DNA of 64,000 nt from Reyranella sp. (GCA_019750135.1 JAIEOV010000017.1:1-64000); one strand, 5' to 3'. Positions 9,401-17,372 are shown, numbered from the stretch's first letter. Notes: a model not told the origin generated them from the sequence alone. Translations and numbers: made by a program.

Positions 9401-10920
9401 ACGCCAATACCCATCTCGGCCTCCGGCCGTTGCGGCGCAACCTTTCCTACTTCGGCGTCGACGTCGACCAGTTGATTGGCGAACACCGGGAGCTGGCGCG
9501 TCAGCTGTTCGGCGAAGTCATCCAGCTGTTTGCGGCGGGCGATCTCGCTCCCCTGCCGCACCGCGTGTTCGACCCCGGCCACATCGCCGACGCTTTCCGC
9601 CTCATGCAGCGCGCCGGCCACATCGGCAAGATCGTGGTGAAAGCGGCCGACCGCACCACCGCCCTGAGCACGGCCGGCGGCCAGTTCCCCGTTGCTGCCG
9701 ATGCCTTGCATGTCGTCATCGGCGGCACCAGCGGTTTCGGCCTGTCGACAGCGGCCTGGTTGGCCGAGCGGGGCGCCACGCGGCTGGTGCTGGCCAGCCG
9801 TGGTGCCCAGATATCGGAAGCCGATCTTCCCAAGGTCGAAGGACTGCGCCGCCGAGGCGTCGAGGTTTTGCTCGAGCGCGTCGATGTCGCCGACGGCCCG
9901 GCGCTGTCGCGCTTCCTGCAGCGCATGGCGGCGCACGGGCCGATCAAGGGCATCGTCCACGCCGCGATGGTGCTCGACGATCGCCTGATCGAAGGCATCG
10001 ATGCCGCGGCAATAGAGACGGTGATGCGGCCCAAGGTTCTTGGCGCGCTCAATCTCGAGCAGGCCGTTGCCGGCCTCGAACTCGACTACCTGCTGTTTTA
10101 CTCGTCCGCCACGACGCTGTTCGGCAATCCCGGCCAGTTCAACTACGTCGCCGCCAACGGCTTCGTCGAAGGCCTGGCGCGCCGGCTGCGCGCGCGCGGC
10201 ATGCCTGCGCTCGCGGTTGCCTGGGGCGGCATCGAGGATGCGGGCTACCTGTCGCGAAACATCGCCGCCGACGCCAATCTCAAGAAGCGGTTCTCGTCGA
10301 GCCTGATCTCGGCGCAGACCGCCCTCGACGGCCTCGACTGGATCCACGACGCCCTCGGCCGTCAGACGACAGCCGGCTGCGCCATCGCCCGCATCGACTG
10401 GGCAATGGCCAAGCGCGAGCTGGCGGCGGTGCGCACGCCGACCTTTGGCGCCATCGGAGCGTCCTCGGGAACGCGGCATGCCGTCGACGGCGCCGCCATC
10501 GTCGAGCGCCTGCGCGCCCTGCCCCCCGACGAGGCGATCGACGCCCTGGTCGACATCGTCGTCGAGGAGATCGCGCGCGTACTGCGCCTGCCGCCCAAGG
10601 AGATCGACCGCCACCGTCCGCTGGCCGAGATCGGCATGGATTCGCTGATGATGCTCGAACTGCGCAACACGGTCGAAGAATCGCTGGGGATCGACCTGCC
10701 GATGATGTCCATCTCGAGCGGCATCACGCCGATGGACGTCGCGCGTCGCGTCCTGCCGCTCATCACCGGCGAGAAGCAGGTGACGCCGCTGGCCGGCACC
10801 CTGATGGCGCTGACGGCCAGCCACGCGGCCGCCGAGGCCGAGGCCACGAATATCGACGAGCAGTACGCCGCGGTCGCCGCCGTGCTCGAGAAAGTCCGTG
10901 AACTGGAGGGCCCCCGATGA
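3469..10920 (+). CDS. Single-module, fully reducing type I polyketide synthase (KS-AT-DH-psiMT-ER-KR-ACP), 2483 aa
   Basis: KS: DTACSSSMVALH, VEAHGTGTPVGDPIEA, SNIGHLEPVSG. AT: GHSVGEISAAW. DH: LQDHKVAGMPVFPATAY. ER: GLNFRDVMWNL plus HGGAGAVGLAAIQIA. KR: IGGTSGFGLSTAAWLAERGA. ACP: LAEIGMDSLMMLELRN. No thioesterase after the ACP. Confidence 0.96.
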   Translation: MQVKSEIAIVGYACRAPGARNSDELWQVLRNNHCAVSWINPERFPTAPFYHPAADQPGRSYTFAAGIIDDVWGFDAAAFGMSPREAEQVDPQHRHLLEVSHDALAHAGIRPSSLAGGETGVYVGASSVDYAARFFADPSMADVHMMTGNSLSIMANRISYAMDLRGPSIAIDTACSSSMVALHLAAEAIRQGTIDTAIVGGVNLLLSPFSYVGFSRATMLSPTGLCRPFDAAADGYVRAEGTIVVVLRSMAAATKARNQIHGVIVGSGMNQDGRTTGLSLPSAESQRRLVERVYDDFAVDPADLLFVEAHGTGTPVGDPIEADALGKGLAQRRAQPLPIGSIKSNIGHLEPVSGLAGLLKSVMALKHGMVPATLHQQSPSPNIPFDELNLRVVDRNWRPAERRGAGLAGINSFGFGGTNAHAILRSNVATAHVVYLRTDTLAPPLLLTAHSPEALPALAKAYDQHWPDAPRAVPEFIAACAHQRDLLSHRVLIRGGTTDEIRLHTQRFAAGEKDAAVMTGQALGNALPVAFLFSGNGAQWAGMGRDAWKGNAHFREALQEIDSQFAKVQDWSIVDLLFDESLAEKLRHASYSQPLLLALQVASVRALEEAGVMPTATLGHSVGEISAAWAAGALSLEQAIDIVIARSRHQETTHGAGGMAALMLSEREARRFLKAVNASGVDVAAINSWRSVTISGPVQEIERVLAAADRVRVSARRLDIDYPFHSTLVEPVRAPLLRELGGLKPLALRRKMISSVTGEAATAEMLGAEHWWHNVRDPVRFEAAFSRLLEDGFKIFVEVGPKPILTSYVRDIQREAGVRGAIIETMNETDGQAAGDPIERAAAKVLLAGGNVDLQRFFGPPPASAVVLPLYPWQHTPFIARPTIEATTVMSPAEHPLLGRRYRLDCFEWFSIVDPVLFTWLQDHKVAGMPVFPATAYAEVMLAAARAVHPDAPLELRDFDIVRPLVFDGRASFETLLRLSPETGLAQFLSRARGGVPDWTLHARGVVGRSPIAGRPIPVPQAAPGTVSVVKPKVYESARALGFDYGPTFQRARHVAFPHPKRAIASLDPPAADTIDTYVIDLTAFDSAFHALFASEEAGVADMPMKPYLPIRFGCVRAFSPGKAAAVAVARTLRQSPSSLLIDIELYDADGQLILTVENARLVDAPADTAPNAQSLTYHMTTWRLDRAGERAAVDCISSTATTSSDEKGAFGEALLLLEAGCLCATWKAFAAKGTEQAASRPASNGEPAPSDWATFLRSALLWHLEYRGLAVDSDGERTLASSCELPDVASIVSSLALRHPTMAAEAASLARIEELLERIVVGDPEVPADLNTAHWRQLATSSSQSVLLRDAVLVDVESAVARGGSDRLVRLFMIGAQHVDAAIDLVEKFANLEITVADLDTDRLEQARLLLADDYPRVRCVPWTDVEAIVTGSMDIACAIDGPSEIAAMTGGLVHVARILRPGAAILAAEPAPNVFWDIIRGTRSKWWSRSANAEFPVGALLTSQEWMDEFQVAGFEDISATPILGDARIGVVVRGLAVQHALPGRLPVDEATIFSWEGDEARSHTISGRLHGHLGERKTATNGDGSPAAVTDIVWLIDVPSSPFEASNALADHLARLAERCRRLAADPARLWVVMDFGEDQHDVSALDLPVWCAVTAAVRVAQNEYAGLQIRCLGLAGPLVDASVESLAEELLAPDGEREIFVGDGHRHVFRVQRGIHDGVSGHPATAETSIVLASRQGHARNGLGWAAEPRREPGPDEIEIAVRATGLNFRDVMWNLRLLPEEALEDGYSGPGLGMECAGTVVRCGAEVDAFQVGDRVVAFAPHAFASHVVAPVFAVSPLPPGMSFEAACSIPVAFLTAYYSLVHLAQIRAGETVLIHGGAGAVGLAAIQIARQRGARIIATAGSDEKRAFLRNLGVDFVCNSRGLSFADEIAEYTGGKGVDIVLNSLAGQAMARSMDCLRPFGRFIELGKRDFYANTHLGLRPLRRNLSYFGVDVDQLIGEHRELARQLFGEVIQLFAAGDLAPLPHRVFDPGHIADAFRLMQRAGHIGKIVVKAADRTTALSTAGGQFPVAADALHVVIGGTSGFGLSTAAWLAERGATRLVLASRGAQISEADLPKVEGLRRRGVEVLLERVDVADGPALSRFLQRMAAHGPIKGIVHAAMVLDDRLIEGIDAAAIETVMRPKVLGALNLEQAVAGLELDYLLFYSSATTLFGNPGQFNYVAANGFVEGLARRLRARGMPALAVAWGGIEDAGYLSRNIAADANLKKRFSSSLISAQTALDGLDWIHDALGRQTTAGCAIARIDWAMAKRELAAVRTPTFGAIGASSGTRHAVDGAAIVERLRALPPDEAIDALVDIVVEEIARVLRLPPKEIDRHRPLAEIGMDSLMMLELRNTVEESLGIDLPMMSISSGITPMDVARRVLPLITGEKQVTPLAGTLMALTASHAAAEAEATNIDEQYAAVAAVLEKVRELEGPR

Positions 10921-12284
10921 GCGCCTACAATCGCACCGGCGCACAGGAGACGGTCGACAAGGTGCGCCATGTCCTGCGTAAGCCCCAGGATGTCGTGGCT
11001 CACCCGAGCCGCACGGGAGGTCAACCGTCCTTTCGCTCGCACAGCTCGGAAACGCGGTTCGACAGGCTGCCCGAGTACGAGATCCTGAAGATCAAGCGCG
11101 CCGTCGGCGACATCAGCGGCATCGCCAGCCCGTTTTACCGCCTGCACGATGGACGCGCCGGCGCTACGACCTCGATCGCCGGCCGCACGATCGTGAATTT
11201 CTCATCATACGACTATCTCGGCCTCAACGGCCACGACGGCGTCGCCGCCGCCGCCAAGACGGCAATCCAGTACTTCGGCACGTCGGTGTCGGGCAGCCGG
11301 TTGTCCGGCGGCGAGCGCCAGATCCATCGCGATCTCGATGCCGCGCTGGCACGACTGCACGGCACCGAGGACGCAGTGGCCTTCGTCAGCGGCCATGCCA
11401 CAAATGTCTCCGTCATCGGCGCGCTGCTCGGGGCGGAGGATCTGATCATCGGCGATGCCGTGGTGCACAACAGCATCATGGAAGGCGCCCGGCTCTCGGG
11501 TGCCAAGCGGATCCTTTGCCCGCACGGCGACTTGGAGGCACTGGAGCGAGCGCTCCGCCTCAACCGCGCCCGCCACCGGCGCGCGCTCGTGGTCGTCGAG
11601 GGGCTCTACGGCATGGACGGCGACATGCCCAACCTAGCCGCCCTGATCAAGCTCAAGCGGCGTTACGACGCGTGGCTGATGGTCGACGAGGCGCATTCGG
11701 TCGGCGTGCTCGGAGCGACCGGCCGCGGCATCGCCGAGGAGCAGGGCATCGATCCGGCCGATGTCGACATCTGGATGGGCACGCTCAGCAAGTCGCTTGC
11801 CGCCATGGGCGGCTACATTGCCGGCTGCCAGCCGCTGATCGACATACTGAGGGATACGACGCCCGGCTTCGTGTTCAGCGTCGGCCTGTCGCCGCCGGTG
11901 GCGGCGGCGGCACATGCCGCCATCGACGTCATGCAGCAGGAGACCTGGCGGCTCGCGAAGTTGCGCGAAAACGGCCGCACTTTCCTGCGCGGCGCGAAGG
12001 CCCGCGGCCTCGATACCGGCCTCAGCATCGGGGCGGCCGTGGTGCCGATCATGATCGGCAATTCTCCGCATGCCGTGATCCTGTCGGAGCGCCTGTTGGA
12101 ACGCGGCTTCAACATCGTGCCTGCCTTCTTCCCGGGGGTGGCCGAAAACCAGGCGCGGTTGCGCTTCTTCCTGACCAGCCAGCATACGTCCGAACAGATC
12201 GACAACGTGCTCGATGCCGTGGTCGAGGAGCTGTCCAAGGTCCGCAACGGCCCGCCCCTCGTCTCCCTGGTCACCAAGCGCTAA
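10917..12284 (+). CDS. Alpha-oxoamine synthase (class I/II PLP aminotransferase fold; AONS/SPT/KBL family)
   Basis: ATGA overlap with the PKS stop; SSYDYLGLNGHDGV, SGSRLSGGERQIHRDLD, VDEAHSVGVLG, GTLSKSLAAMGGYIAG (PLP lysine). Confidence 0.93.
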   Translation: MSAYNRTGAQETVDKVRHVLRKPQDVVAHPSRTGGQPSFRSHSSETRFDRLPEYEILKIKRAVGDISGIASPFYRLHDGRAGATTSIAGRTIVNFSSYDYLGLNGHDGVAAAAKTAIQYFGTSVSGSRLSGGERQIHRDLDAALARLHGTEDAVAFVSGHATNVSVIGALLGAEDLIIGDAVVHNSIMEGARLSGAKRILCPHGDLEALERALRLNRARHRRALVVVEGLYGMDGDMPNLAALIKLKRRYDAWLMVDEAHSVGVLGATGRGIAEEQGIDPADVDIWMGTLSKSLAAMGGYIAGCQPLIDILRDTTPGFVFSVGLSPPVAAAAHAAIDVMQQETWRLAKLRENGRTFLRGAKARGLDTGLSIGAAVVPIMIGNSPHAVILSERLLERGFNIVPAFFPGVAENQARLRFFLTSQHTSEQIDNVLDAVVEELSKVRNGPPLVSLVTKR

Positions 12285-12285
12285 A

Positions 12286-13119
12286 GTGCGGGCCGGCACG
12301 CGGCTGGCAGTGACGGACCCGCACGTGGATTTCAAGGCTATCGTCATCACAGGTGCTTCCAGCGGCATCGGCGCGACGCTGGCGCGACGGCTGAGCGGGC
12401 CCGGCCGCGTGCTTGGCTTGATCGGCCGTAGTCAGCAGCGGCTCGAGGCGGTCGCGGCGGAGTGCACGGCGGCCGGTGCAAGCTGCCGCAGCGCCAGCAT
12501 CGACATCCGCGACACAGCCCGCTTGCGGGGCTTCCTCGACGATTTCGGCCGAGATCACCCCATCGACCTGCTCGTCGCCAATGCCGGCATCCTGGACGGC
12601 CGTCATGGCGATCAGGTCACGGAAACCGGCGAGACGGCGCGGCGCGTCCTGGAGATCAACCTGCTTGCCGCCGTGGATACGGTCCACGCAGTGCTCCCGG
12701 CCATGCGCCGACGCGGCAGCGGCGGCATCATCATCGTCTCATCGCTCGCAGCCTTCGTCCCGCTTGCCGATGCGCCGGCCTATTCGGCTTCCAAGGCCGC
12801 CCTGGTGTCCTACGCGGTGGCGCTTCGCGATGCTGTCGAAGGCGAAGGCGTAAAAGTCATGGCCGCCTGCCCCGGCTTCGTCGCCACGCCCATGGCCGAC
12901 ATCCATCTCGGTCCGCGGCCCGGCGAGATTTCTGCGGACGAGGCGGTAACCCACATCCTCGAGGGGTTTCGGCGCAACAAGGCGCTGGTCGGGTTTCCCT
13001 TGGTTCCCTTCTGGCTGTCGCGCCTCAGCCTTCTCGTTCCAGAGTTCGTCCGCCGACGAGGCGCGCGCGGCACCCGCTTTCACGTCGCCTCGCCGCCACC
13101 CGGCATGGCCCCCGAGTGA
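12286..13119 (+). CDS. Short-chain dehydrogenase/reductase (SDR)
   Basis: IVITGASSGIGATLARRL (NAD(P) motif), NAG, SSLAAF...YSASKAALVSY catalytic motif. Likely GTG start at 12286 or 12310. Confidence 0.9.
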   Translation: MRAGTRLAVTDPHVDFKAIVITGASSGIGATLARRLSGPGRVLGLIGRSQQRLEAVAAECTAAGASCRSASIDIRDTARLRGFLDDFGRDHPIDLLVANAGILDGRHGDQVTETGETARRVLEINLLAAVDTVHAVLPAMRRRGSGGIIIVSSLAAFVPLADAPAYSASKAALVSYAVALRDAVEGEGVKVMAACPGFVATPMADIHLGPRPGEISADEAVTHILEGFRRNKALVGFPLVPFWLSRLSLLVPEFVRRRGARGTRFHVASPPPGMAPE

Positions 13120-13853
13120 GTCCGCAGGATCCTCCCGCGCCAGCCACACGCACCAACAGCGGCTGGCTGTCGGCCGCCGAGCAACGCGCCCTCGACTGGT
13201 TGGCGCCCCGCGTCCCGCGATGGTTCACGCCCGACGGCTTGACTGCCGTGGGCCTTGCCGCGGCCATCGTGGCAATGGCGGGCTATGCGCTGGCGCCGCG
13301 TTACCCCTTGGCCTTGTGGTTCGTGAATGTCGCCCTGGTCGTGAACTGGTTCGGCGACTCATTGGACGGAAAGGTGGCCCGGCTGAGGGGCATCGAGCGG
13401 CCGCGCTATGGGTTCTTTCTCGATCAGTCGATCGACATCCTGTCCCAGCTTCTGTTCGCCGTCGGTCTTGCCGCATCGGGTTACATCAGGCCTGAGATCG
13501 TCATGCTGGGACTGGCGACCTATCTGATGATGACCGCGCAGTCCCTCTTGCGGGTACAGGCAACCGGCGTCTTCCACCTGGCCACCGGCGGAATGGGCCT
13601 GACCGAGGTCCGCTGCCTGTTCCTGGTCGGCAACGCCCTCTTCTACTTCGTGCCGCCCTGGCCCTTTACGATCGGCACGACGACCCTGGCCTATCCCGAC
13701 ATCTTCGGCGTCGCCTGGATCGCGACCAATCTCGGCCTCTATGTATCGACGATGATCGCGGAGCTCAGGCGACTCGCTCGAGAGGAGCAACCTTCGCCTA
13801 GAGCCTCGCGCCCAACCGAAGCATCACCACGTTCTGATCGTAGTCGGCGTTGA
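13116..13853 (+). CDS. CDP-alcohol phosphatidyltransferase family integral membrane protein
   Basis: Signature GDSLDGKVARLRGIERPRYGFFLDQSID fits the DxxDGxxAR...GxxxDxxxD motif; several TM segments. GTG start at 13116 overlaps the SDR stop (GTGA). Confidence 0.88.
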   Translation: MSPQDPPAPATRTNSGWLSAAEQRALDWLAPRVPRWFTPDGLTAVGLAAAIVAMAGYALAPRYPLALWFVNVALVVNWFGDSLDGKVARLRGIERPRYGFFLDQSIDILSQLLFAVGLAASGYIRPEIVMLGLATYLMMTAQSLLRVQATGVFHLATGGMGLTEVRCLFLVGNALFYFVPPWPFTIGTTTLAYPDIFGVAWIATNLGLYVSTMIAELRRLAREEQPSPRASRPTEASPRSDRSRR

Positions 13854-15144
13854 ACTGATTCGAGGTCCGGTGGATGAATTGATAGGTCGGACCGACGTAG
13901 AAATTCGACGTCGGCAGGTACATGAGGCCGGCGCGGAACGTCCAGTACTGATCGTACTGGTTGCTGGCGCCAGAGCTGAGCGCCGTATAGTCCGCGATCG
14001 CATAGTCGGCATGCCCGTCGAGACGCACGTTCGGGCGCAGATGATAGTTCACGTCGAGCCCAGCAGCGGTGTTGATGTAGGCTGCCGTTCCGGTAAGGGC
14101 GGAATCGTCAACCGTCCGGCGGACGAACGGCTTCACCCAGAGTTCGGGAAGCGGATTCCAATAGCCGATGAGGCCGAAGGTCGGCGTGCTGATGGTCGAG
14201 AACTGGCCGGCGACGTAAGTCTGCTGCATGTAGCCGGCGAAGATCTCGACCGCCGTGATCCCACCCAGGTCGACGATCAAGCCGCCGACGACGTCGAAGC
14301 CGTTGGACGACCGGTCGAGGCCGGATGAATCGAGCTGAAAATATCTGCGCTGATTGAGGCTGCCGCGCACCCAGGCCTCGAAGCCGGGCGAGAACTCGTA
14401 TCCGAAACGCAGCGCTTCGCGCAATTCGTTGCGGTTACGATCGCTGTTGGGAATGACGCCCTGCGCCGGGCCAAGACCATTGTTGAAGAACGCATAATTG
14501 TCGTAGCGGCCGTCGAGGCGAACGTTCAGCCGATTGAACGCCTGGAAGTAGCCGACGTTGGCCGACGTCTGATTGTACACCGTGATCGGCAGTCCTATGC
14601 CGGTGGGCGTGTTGGGCGTGCCGAATTCATCGTGACGCCGGTTCCAGGATGCCCCGCCATAGACGTTCCAGTTGCGCTGGATATCCAGGCGGCCGTCGGC
14701 GCCCACCGACACATCCTGAAAGTTGTTGAGCGGACCATTGTTGCTGTAGAAGCCAAAACCGCCCTTGGCGTAGGCGTTCAGCATGTGATTCGCCCAATCC
14801 GACTTCAGTTCGAGAGTCGGATTGACCAGCTGAATGAAGGAGGCCTGTTTGCCCGTCGCGTTCGACGTCGCGTAGATGTTGTCGTTGAAGACTTCGTCTG
14901 CCTCCAGGTTTGCGAACAGCTTGAACCCGCCGAGACGCACGCCTTTGGCATCATAGTTCTCCGACTCGCGCACCGCCGGGCTGCGTTCGTCCGGCCGCTC
15001 ATAACGCTGTTGAGGCTGGCCGACGGCTCCGGGAACAATCTGCGCCGTCGCTTCCGTGGCCGAAGCTCCGACTGCTATCGCCAAGGCGGCAACACGACAG
15101 ACGAGAGACAGGCGGCCGGTCTTCATCAGGATCCCCGAGTTCAT
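13798..15144 (-). CDS. Outer-membrane beta-barrel protein (EPS-locus porin-like)
   Basis: Signal peptide MKTGRLSLVCRVAALAIAVGASATEATAQ (likely start at 15126); alternating aromatic strands; C-terminal VVMLRLGARL. Confidence 0.75.
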   Translation of the reverse strand: MNSGILMKTGRLSLVCRVAALAIAVGASATEATAQIVPGAVGQPQQRYERPDERSPAVRESENYDAKGVRLGGFKLFANLEADEVFNDNIYATSNATGKQASFIQLVNPTLELKSDWANHMLNAYAKGGFGFYSNNGPLNNFQDVSVGADGRLDIQRNWNVYGGASWNRRHDEFGTPNTPTGIGLPITVYNQTSANVGYFQAFNRLNVRLDGRYDNYAFFNNGLGPAQGVIPNSDRNRNELREALRFGYEFSPGFEAWVRGSLNQRRYFQLDSSGLDRSSNGFDVVGGLIVDLGGITAVEIFAGYMQQTYVAGQFSTISTPTFGLIGYWNPLPELWVKPFVRRTVDDSALTGTAAYINTAAGLDVNYHLRPNVRLDGHADYAIADYTALSSGASNQYDQYWTFRAGLMYLPTSNFYVGPTYQFIHRTSNQFNADYDQNVVMLRLGARL

Positions 15145-15295
15145 TCAAGGCACTGACATAGTAGACGCGAGCAACCACCGTCACTACGGATATGCAGCGT
15201 GTCACCGGATGGCCCCAGGGGTGGGCCATTTCGAAACGCAGGCGCCGCGCGGATTTCCGATTGCTTCGTACGAAATCAGACAGACGCCCCGCCCT

Positions 15296-15925
15296 TCACA
15301 TTGGCGGCGTCAAACCATCCTTGCCCACCAGCAGCCGCGGCGCAGTAAGGCTGCCATCGGCGCCCTTGGTGGCACCGAGGAACACCTTGGCGCCGACCTT
15401 GGCATCGGCGCGATCACCCGGCGCGAACGTGACGATGGGCGTGCCGGGCTTCACCTTGATGGTCTGCGTGCCGTCCTTGTACTTCAGCGTCAAGGTCTGA
15501 CCATCGGGTGCAGCGGCGACCGTCGCCACCGTGGCGTTTGTCATCATGCTCTCAGGCTGCAGGTCCCAGGGATAATGGCCTTCGCCGGAGCCGCGCGCGG
15601 CCTCCGGGAAGATCAACACCTCGAGCGCATTCAAAGATCCGTCCGGCCCCTTCATCGAAGCAATGCCGACGAAGCTGTTCTCCTTGATGTCGGCCAAGGT
15701 CATCGGGCTCACCAGCATCACCGCCCAGTTGTCCGCAAGCTTCACCGGCACTGACGTGCCCTCGCGCGTAGCGATGGTCGCGGTCTTGCCGTCGATTGAC
15801 GCGATCGATCCGCGCAGCCGCGTTGGCGGGCTTGCGGGCGGCGTCTGAGCCAGCGCATCGGCGAGGAATCCCAAGGACGCAACCAGCGCGACCACGCTCG
15901 CCAGCATCGAACGAATGGTTGTCAT
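15296..15925 (-). CDS. Secreted/periplasmic protein of unknown function with repeated beta-rich segments (DUF5666-like)
   Basis: Signal peptide MTTIRSMLASVVALVASLGFLADALAQ; RLRGSIASIDGKTATIATREGTSVPVKL and similar. Confidence 0.6.
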   Translation of the reverse strand: MTTIRSMLASVVALVASLGFLADALAQTPPASPPTRLRGSIASIDGKTATIATREGTSVPVKLADNWAVMLVSPMTLADIKENSFVGIASMKGPDGSLNALEVLIFPEAARGSGEGHYPWDLQPESMMTNATVATVAAAPDGQTLTLKYKDGTQTIKVKPGTPIVTFAPGDRADAKVGAKVFLGATKGADGSLTAPRLLVGKDGLTPPM

Positions 15926-16113
15926 CGGACGCTCCCTTCTGTTGTCCGTGGTGCGGGAGCCTGCCACGGTCGCGCCTGCATGACCGGTTACATTTGCGTG
16001 AGCCGGTGCCCGATCCACGTCGTGGCCTGGGCCCTTCAGGCGGCATTAGTCGAGCATGAGATCCATCGACCGAATATCCTCGCCATGGTCCATGCCCGAG
16101 CACCAGGAAGGCC

Positions 16114-16785
16114 CTAGGGCCGCACGGCCTCCACGTATAGCGATTCGCATGCGCGAAATTTATCGTCCACCAGGAGGCGTGGATCTTCGCCCAGCCTGAA
16201 CGCTCGCTTTGTCGGCGACTTGAACCCTGCGCCACCAAGGACCTCCGCCAGCGTCCGAAAGTCATAGTGGAAGCGATGGCCTGACCCGTAGAACAGATCG
16301 TTGATCATCGCCACAGGCCGGTTGACGCCGGTGCGATTGCCGAACTGCTGGTTCGGCATTTCAATTGACTGGCCTTCGAGGTCAGCAATGTAGGCCCGCG
16401 CGTACATCTCGAGGTCGGGAACGACCATCCTTATATAAGCGCCTGGTCGCATGACCCTGTGGCAGTCGGCGAGGAAAGCTTTTGCATCCGCGAGCGCAAG
16501 ATGCTCCAGACAGTGCTCACTGTAGACGCCGCCGACAATCGCGTCGGGCAGGGGCAGACCACGGCGAATGTCGCAGCACATGTCCAAACCTGGCCGCCAC
16601 GAGTAGTCAATGTTCACGAAGTTCGGCTCGATGTTGGGACCGCAACCGACGTTGAGGTAAGAGCCTGCCACTACCCTCGGATAAAACATCTCCTTGCCCC
16701 GCACAATTTGCCCGATGAGCCACTGCACCTTCGAGTAGTCAGTGGGCTTGCGGCTAAGGCTGATGCGGGTTTTGGAGAAGTCCAC
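16114..16785 (-). CDS. Class I SAM-dependent methyltransferase
   Basis: SYLNVGCGPNIEPNFVNIDYSWRPGLDMCCDIRRGLPLPDAIVGGVYSEHCLEHL. Start estimated at VDFSKTRISLSRK; the 5' extension of the listed ORF overlaps the ppx remnant and is not believable. Confidence 0.78.
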   Translation of the reverse strand: MDFSKTRISLSRKPTDYSKVQWLIGQIVRGKEMFYPRVVAGSYLNVGCGPNIEPNFVNIDYSWRPGLDMCCDIRRGLPLPDAIVGGVYSEHCLEHLALADAKAFLADCHRVMRPGAYIRMVVPDLEMYARAYIADLEGQSIEMPNQQFGNRTGVNRPVAMINDLFYGSGHRFHYDFRTLAEVLGGAGFKSPTKRAFRLGEDPRLLVDDKFRACESLYVEAVRP

Positions 16786-16829
16786 CGGTGAACGCCTTCT
16801 GAAGTTTCTCGTGGTCAAGCGGCGCGGCA

Positions 16830-17318
16830 GGTCGCTTGGTTGCGTGCGTTGCGATGGAGCCCGTGCCCGCGAGGCGATCGGCTCGGCCGAAAGGGATCTC
16901 GGGATCGAGCAGCTTCTCGCAGCTCGCCAGAGCGCGAAAGTCCTCGCCGTTGCACGCGGCGGCAGGCCTCGGTGGCGATGTGGCGGGCGCGGCTGACGCG
17001 ATGGCGCTCGATCTTGGACGCGCAGACGCCCAGCGCATGCAAGGTGCGCTCGATCGCTTCGCCGCACAGCGACCCGTTCAGCGCCACTCCCTCACCCAGC
17101 CGGACCGGCCGGGAGTAGGCGTCGATGACTTCGTAGCCGTCGACCGACGCCCGGGCCACCAGGAGCCGGCACTTGTTGGTGCCGAGATCGATGGCGGCGA
17201 AAGTGTGCGCAAAACGACCGCTGTGCCAGCCCCCTCCGTTCCCCCCTGCGTGGGGAGTGGTTTCCCCGGCCATCTGGAACTCTTTCCTTGGGCCGATGGT
17301 AACCCAGAGGGAAGGCAC
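16830..17318 (-). pseudogene. Frameshifted, truncated exopolyphosphatase (Ppx/GppA) remnant
   Basis: FAAIDLGTNKCRLLVARASVDGYEVIDAYSRPVRLGEGVALNG...ATEACRR in one frame, then NGEDFRALASCEKLLDPEIPFGRADRLAG in another frame after about nt 16956. The rest of the family is absent. Confidence 0.75.
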
Positions 17319-17372
17319 GGGCCAGCCCTCGCACGGCCGCTCCTGGCGCTACCGCCGTGACCGTCCATCGCG

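Noticed and set aside
8275-10944. 889-aa ORF on the minus strand opposite the PKS
   Set aside because: Antisense to a fully supported PKS; composition is the Arg/Asp/Gln-rich pattern expected from a shadow frame in high-GC DNA, with no family motifs.
16785-17067. N-terminal extension of the methyltransferase ORF 16114..17067
   Set aside because: The extension translates the ppx remnant in the wrong frame; the methyltransferase most likely starts near VDFSKTRIS.
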